Assembly: GCA_002773655.1 (NCBI GenBank)
Contig: PFAR01000047.1
Location: forward strand, 1 to 7,702
Direction: 5' to 3'
Length of the DNA stretch: 7,702 nucleotides
Origin: Candidatus Falkowbacteria bacterium CG10_big_fil_rev_8_21_14_0_10_43_10
GTDB taxonomy: Bacteria > Patescibacteriota > Patescibacteriia > Patescibacteriales > XYC2-FULL-47-12
The notes under the pieces are model-generated. The model was not told the origin of the DNA. It saw only the letters and a program-made list of their open reading frames with translations, and made no database searches. A program made the position numbers and the translations under genes. This document shows positions 5,364 through 7,702 of this stretch, piece by piece; the stretch's first letter is position 1; each line of letters begins with the position of its first letter.

Positions 5364-6104
5364 TTATTTATTTAATTCTCTCTCCACCATTCCCTTAATT
5401 TCCTGATAGCTGACCTCTCCCATAATTTCCTGCCCGTTGACGTAAAATAGCGGTATGCCGATAATTTGCAGAGCGTTCGCTTCCTCTATATTGTCCAGCA
5501 CTAATTTTTTAGCCGATTCGTTTTTCAGGCAATCATTAAATTTTTTTATATTTAATCCCGCTGCTATCGCCAGCTCGTTAAAAATCGCGCTGTTAAGCTG
5601 ATAGTTATTTTTATAAAGCAAATCACTCATTTCCCAAAATTTATTTTGCTCTTGGGCGCAGCGTCCGGCCAAAGCGGCTTGAAAAGAAGCGGAAGTTTCT
5701 TCATTAATGGGAAAATCTTTATGAATAAGCCTTACTTTTTCCGGCAGTTCCGCCTGGACTTTTTTTGCCTCCTGAATCGCTTTGTAGCAGTATGAGCATT
5801 CAAAATCAGTGTAGGCGACAATATCAACCAGAGCGCTGCCGGGGCCGATGGCCGGATCAGCGCCGGTGATTATCGGTCCGGTAATTATATCATCAAGCCC
5901 GGGGACCTGGGTTAACAGCGGGTCCTCTTCCTTGTATTTTTCATTAAAATAAATTTTTTCATTTTGTTTTTGCAATTCTGGCTTCTTTTCACTTTTGTTC
6001 AGAACCGAAGGCAAAACAAAAAATGTAAAAATAATAAACAGCAGGAGCGCTGTTAAGGACAGAGCGATGAATTTTATAGAAAAATAGTTGTTAGGATTAG
6101 GCAT
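5364..6104 (-). CDS. Membrane-anchored DsbA/BdbD-like thiol-disulfide oxidoreductase
   Basis: This 246-residue protein has a short cytoplasmic start, one membrane helix (about 11-33), a charged stalk and an outward-facing thioredoxin-fold domain of the DsbA family (Thioredoxin_4). The active site is C103-S-Y-C106 in FECSYCYKA. The cis-proline loop is GIP (P218) before LFYVNG. Two further cysteines, C149 (GRCAQEQNKFWEM) and C192 (FNDCLKN), sit where many BdbD-like relatives carry a second conserved pair. It probably introduces disulfides into exported proteins. In Bacillus subtilis the BdbD/BdbC pair supports ComEC and ComGC folding, so a link to the envelope proteins here is reasonable but unproven. 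No BdbC/DsbB partner is in view. The start has no Shine-Dalgarno site but gives a complete anchor helix. It lies 74 bases after the beta-propeller gene. Confidence 0.9.
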   Translation of the reverse strand: MPNPNNYFSIKFIALSLTALLLFIIFTFFVLPSVLNKSEKKPELQKQNEKIYFNEKYKEEDPLLTQVPGLDDIITGPIITGADPAIGPGSALVDIVAYTDFECSYCYKAIQEAKKVQAELPEKVRLIHKDFPINEETSASFQAALAGRCAQEQNKFWEMSDLLYKNNYQLNSAIFNELAIAAGLNIKKFNDCLKNESAKKLVLDNIEEANALQIIGIPLFYVNGQEIMGEVSYQEIKGMVERELNK

Positions 6105-6141
6105 GGAAGTTATTTAAATTCAAATAGAAACAAATTTGAGT

Positions 6142-6165
6142 AAAAATGGAAATTTTTAATTTTCA
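6142..6165 (-). terminator. AT-rich terminator-like hairpin after the beta-propeller gene
   Basis: On the - strand TGAAAATT and AATTTCCA (one GT wobble) pair around AAA, followed directly by TTTTT, 13 bases after the beta-propeller stop. The stem holds almost no GC pairs, so termination would be weak and partial at best. The downstream genes may still be read from the same promoter. Confidence 0.3.
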
Positions 6166-6178
6166 GGCAACTAATTTC

Positions 6179-7450
6179 TTACTTTAATTTTATTTTATGG
6201 ATATTTCCCGTGGCATTATCGGTAAAGTAAAGATTACGCTCATCTTCGGATATGATAATATTCTGGACATTATATTCCCCCTCCGGCACGGCCGTTAAAG
6301 ATTTAGACCCGGTTTTTAAGTTAACTTGATAGATGGTGTCGGTAGCGTCTTTGGCCAATTGAGGGAACAGGCCGGCGCCTTCAGGCAGTGATTTGGGCAC
6401 GGCGCAATAAAGAGTTTCTTCTCCGGCCGCGGCGCATTTATTCGCCCAAGTTTCTAAATTAAGCCGCTGGCGGTTGGAACCGATATCTTCGCCCTTGGCG
6501 TTAACTATCCATAAAGCGGGATTCAGGTTAGTGCCGTCGCTGTAGACGCTATAAATTAAGCGGTCTCCCGAGGGCGTCCACTTAAAATCAAGCCCACGGC
6601 CTTCAATCGTGGCAGATTTAAAATTTTCATTATTTTGCCCGATAAAATACATCTTCTGCCGGTCAAAGCCGGCGCTTTCAGTAAAGATGGCAATAGACAA
6701 ATTATTGGGCGACCAAGCCGGGTAAACGGAAGATTCATTATCACCCATAGGTTCAATCGCCCTCGCCTGGGAGCCGTCGTCGTTGGCAATCATCAGCCAT
6801 CGGTTTTCCGGGGTTGTTCCCATGCTTTTGGCGACAATTTTATCGCTTTGCGGAGAAAAGTCAAAATTCTCCCAATGTTTGGGAAGGGTAATTTGTTTTT
6901 TATTTTGGAAGTCGTACAAGATGTTCGCGCCATCCGGGTATTCCAAAATAGCCTTTTGCTTGTTTCCCGCCCAGGTTACCTTTTGGACATTAAAGAATTT
7001 TTTGCTGCTCAAAGCGCTTATTTCCCCGTCGCTCGTAATGCGGTAAAATTTTCCGTCATTTTTATTATAATATTGCAGGTCGGCGCCGTTGCCGGAAAGA
7101 ACCGGCGCAAAACTTTCTGCCTGGTTTAGCCGAGTGGTTTCCGTGACGCCGCCGCGGGCGGTTTTATCAATGGAAGGCGCGGGAGCTTGTCCGCCGGCCG
7201 TTTCCGCAGCCGATCCGGTTTCGCTTCCGGGGAGCTGGCCGGAGCCGATATCCTTTATAATTCCCGCGCCTGTTCCGGTGCCGGCGGCGGGGAGCTGGCC
7301 GGAGCCGGACACCGGCGGAGGAGTTGTTTCGGCCGGCGGAACAGCCGGCGCTTTAAAAAATAAGGCGTAGATTAAATATCCGATCAGTAGGCCGGTAAGC
7401 AACAGGCCGGTAAGCAGCGCCAGCTTTTTATAGTCAATAAAAAACGTCAT
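6179..7450 (-). CDS. Membrane-anchored TolB/WD40-like beta-propeller protein
   Basis: This 423-residue protein of unknown role has a 9-residue cytoplasmic start, one membrane helix (about 10-31), a Pro/Gly/Ser/Thr-rich linker (about 34-110) and an external domain of repeated beta-sheet blades. The blades show PD40/TolB-style turns: FDFSPQSDKIVAKS, PAWSPNNLSIAIFT, FKWTPSGDRLIYSV and ISEDERNLYFTD. There are two cysteines, C339 and C349, close enough to form a disulfide, which would fit the oxidoreductase encoded next. The linker holds an imperfect 20-residue duplication around GSGQLP. Such propellers usually bind proteins or glycans rather than catalyse. It is the first gene of the - strand group and has a good promoter upstream, but its ATG has no visible ribosome-binding site. 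The architecture is clear; the function is not. Confidence 0.82.
   Translation of the reverse strand: MTFFIDYKKLALLTGLLLTGLLIGYLIYALFFKAPAVPPAETTPPPVSGSGQLPAAGTGTGAGIIKDIGSGQLPGSETGSAAETAGGQAPAPSIDKTARGGVTETTRLNQAESFAPVLSGNGADLQYYNKNDGKFYRITSDGEISALSSKKFFNVQKVTWAGNKQKAILEYPDGANILYDFQNKKQITLPKHWENFDFSPQSDKIVAKSMGTTPENRWLMIANDDGSQARAIEPMGDNESSVYPAWSPNNLSIAIFTESAGFDRQKMYFIGQNNENFKSATIEGRGLDFKWTPSGDRLIYSVYSDGTNLNPALWIVNAKGEDIGSNRQRLNLETWANKCAAAGEETLYCAVPKSLPEGAGLFPQLAKDATDTIYQVNLKTGSKSLTAVPEGEYNVQNIIISEDERNLYFTDNATGNIHKIKLK
7229..7307. repeat. In-frame duplication in the beta-propeller linker
   Basis: A 19-base sequence beginning GGGGAGCTGGCC occurs at 7229-7247 and again at 7289-7307, exactly 60 bases (20 codons) apart. 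It encodes GSGQLP at residues 49-54 and 69-74. The intervening bases have diverged, so this looks like an old tandem duplication that lengthened a flexible spacer. Confidence 0.75.
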
Positions 7451-7515
7451 TTATTTAATGTTATTAATTTTGTAAATTTATAATTTTATGGTAAAATAAA
7501 CTTAATTGATCTGTG

Positions 7516-7535
7516 TTGATAAGTAAAGTTATCAA
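7516..7535. promoter_or_regulatory. Inverted repeat in the leader of the - strand gene group
   Basis: TTGATAA (7516-7522) and TTATCAA (7529-7535) pair perfectly around 6 bases. They lie just downstream of the predicted transcription start for the beta-propeller gene (near 7551). This could be an operator or a leader RNA hairpin. The spacing from the promoter is the main support. Confidence 0.45.
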
Positions 7536-7557
7536 AGATATTTTAGTATTTAACTTT

Positions 7558-7586
7558 ATTATACAATAGATGTTAAGAGTGTGCAA
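7558..7586 (-). promoter_or_regulatory. Sigma-70-type promoter for the beta-propeller gene group
   Basis: On the - strand TTGCAC (7586-7581) and a perfect TATAAT (7563-7558) are separated by 17 bp, which predicts a start near 7551 and an AT-rich leader of about 100 bases before the ATG at 7450. With gaps of 74, 70 and 7 bases, it could drive all four genes through radA. Confidence 0.7.
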
Positions 7587-7628
7587 AATCTCAATTAGAT
7601 TTTAAAGGTTTATCCAGCACCGTGCCCG

Positions 7629-7702
7629 AATACCCTGCGGTCTCTGCCGCAGGGATGAAGGGCTATCATCATTCTTGCCGCAGGGTTTAATACCCTGCGG
7701 TC
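7629..7702. repeat. Cluster of GC-rich inverted repeats, cut by the window end
   Basis: Two hairpins stand close together: CCCTGCGG/CCGCAGGG at 7633-7640 and 7647-7654, and the same arms in the opposite order at 7678-7685 and 7693-7700. AATACCCTGCGGTC occurs twice as a 14-base direct repeat (7629-7642 and 7689-7702). An outer GCCC/GGGC pair (7624-7627, 7660-7663) encloses the first hairpin. The rest of the 252-base gene-free end (7451-7702) holds only the leader and promoter. The cluster may continue past the edge. It looks like a dispersed palindromic repeat rather than a gene. Confidence 0.8.

Noticed and set aside
6635..7129. 164-residue plus-strand frame opposite the beta-propeller gene
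   Set aside because: The minus-strand frame has a clear anchor, linker and propeller architecture. The opposite frame has no ribosome-binding site or recognisable domain.
7629..7702. CRISPR array
   Set aside because: The repeated units are short palindromes in alternating orientation with unequal spacing, not same-direction repeats with uniform spacers, and no cas gene is present.

Overview
The window looks like a piece of a Candidate Phyla Radiation / Patescibacteria (Parcubacteria-like) chromosome. This is inferred from gene style, because there is no rRNA in view. The supporting points are a ComEC divided into a membrane part and a separate metallo-beta-lactamase part, a VirB2/TrbC-like two-helix pilin-type protein of a kind common in these genomes, weak or absent Shine-Dalgarno sites on most genes, and short palindromic elements embedded inside coding regions. 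One gene ends in TGA and none reads through TGA, so the UGA=Gly code of Gracilibacteria/SR1 is not supported.

Layout. On the + strand, bases 1-2065 carry the end of comEC (the start is outside the window) and then a membrane-anchored MBL-fold hydrolase equivalent to the ComEC C-terminal domain. The two are in the same reading frame, separated by one TAA and two codons. Bases 2066-2310 hold a perfect 40-bp palindrome, a strong sigma-70-like promoter overlapping a palindromic operator-like site, and a leader with a GC-rich palindrome. Bases 2311-2682 encode an unrecognised 123-residue protein with the only strong ribosome-binding site in the window. It is followed by a structured 3' region and a terminator. 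From 2881 to 7450 four genes run on the - strand, listed here in order of transcription: a membrane-anchored beta-propeller protein (7450-6179), a DsbA/BdbD-like thiol oxidoreductase (6104-5364), a pilin-like protein with an M15-type zinc peptidase domain (5293-4280), and RadA (4272-2881). A good promoter lies upstream of the first. The last 75 bases form a cluster of inverted repeats cut by the window edge.

How the genes may work together (inference). ComEC plus its MBL domain is the inner-membrane DNA-uptake channel. RadA is the branch-migration helicase that helps incorporate taken-up DNA. DsbA/BdbD-type enzymes are needed for ComEC and pilin disulfides in Bacillus. A pilin-like protein with a wall-active domain would fit an envelope-crossing apparatus. 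The neighbourhood is therefore compatible with DNA uptake and processing, although the two gene groups are convergent and need not be co-regulated.

The most striking features are three in-frame hairpin-forming elements inside three conserved genes (comEC, the MBL gene, radA), the one-stop split of ComEC, and the self-contained expression unit around the unknown 123-residue protein.
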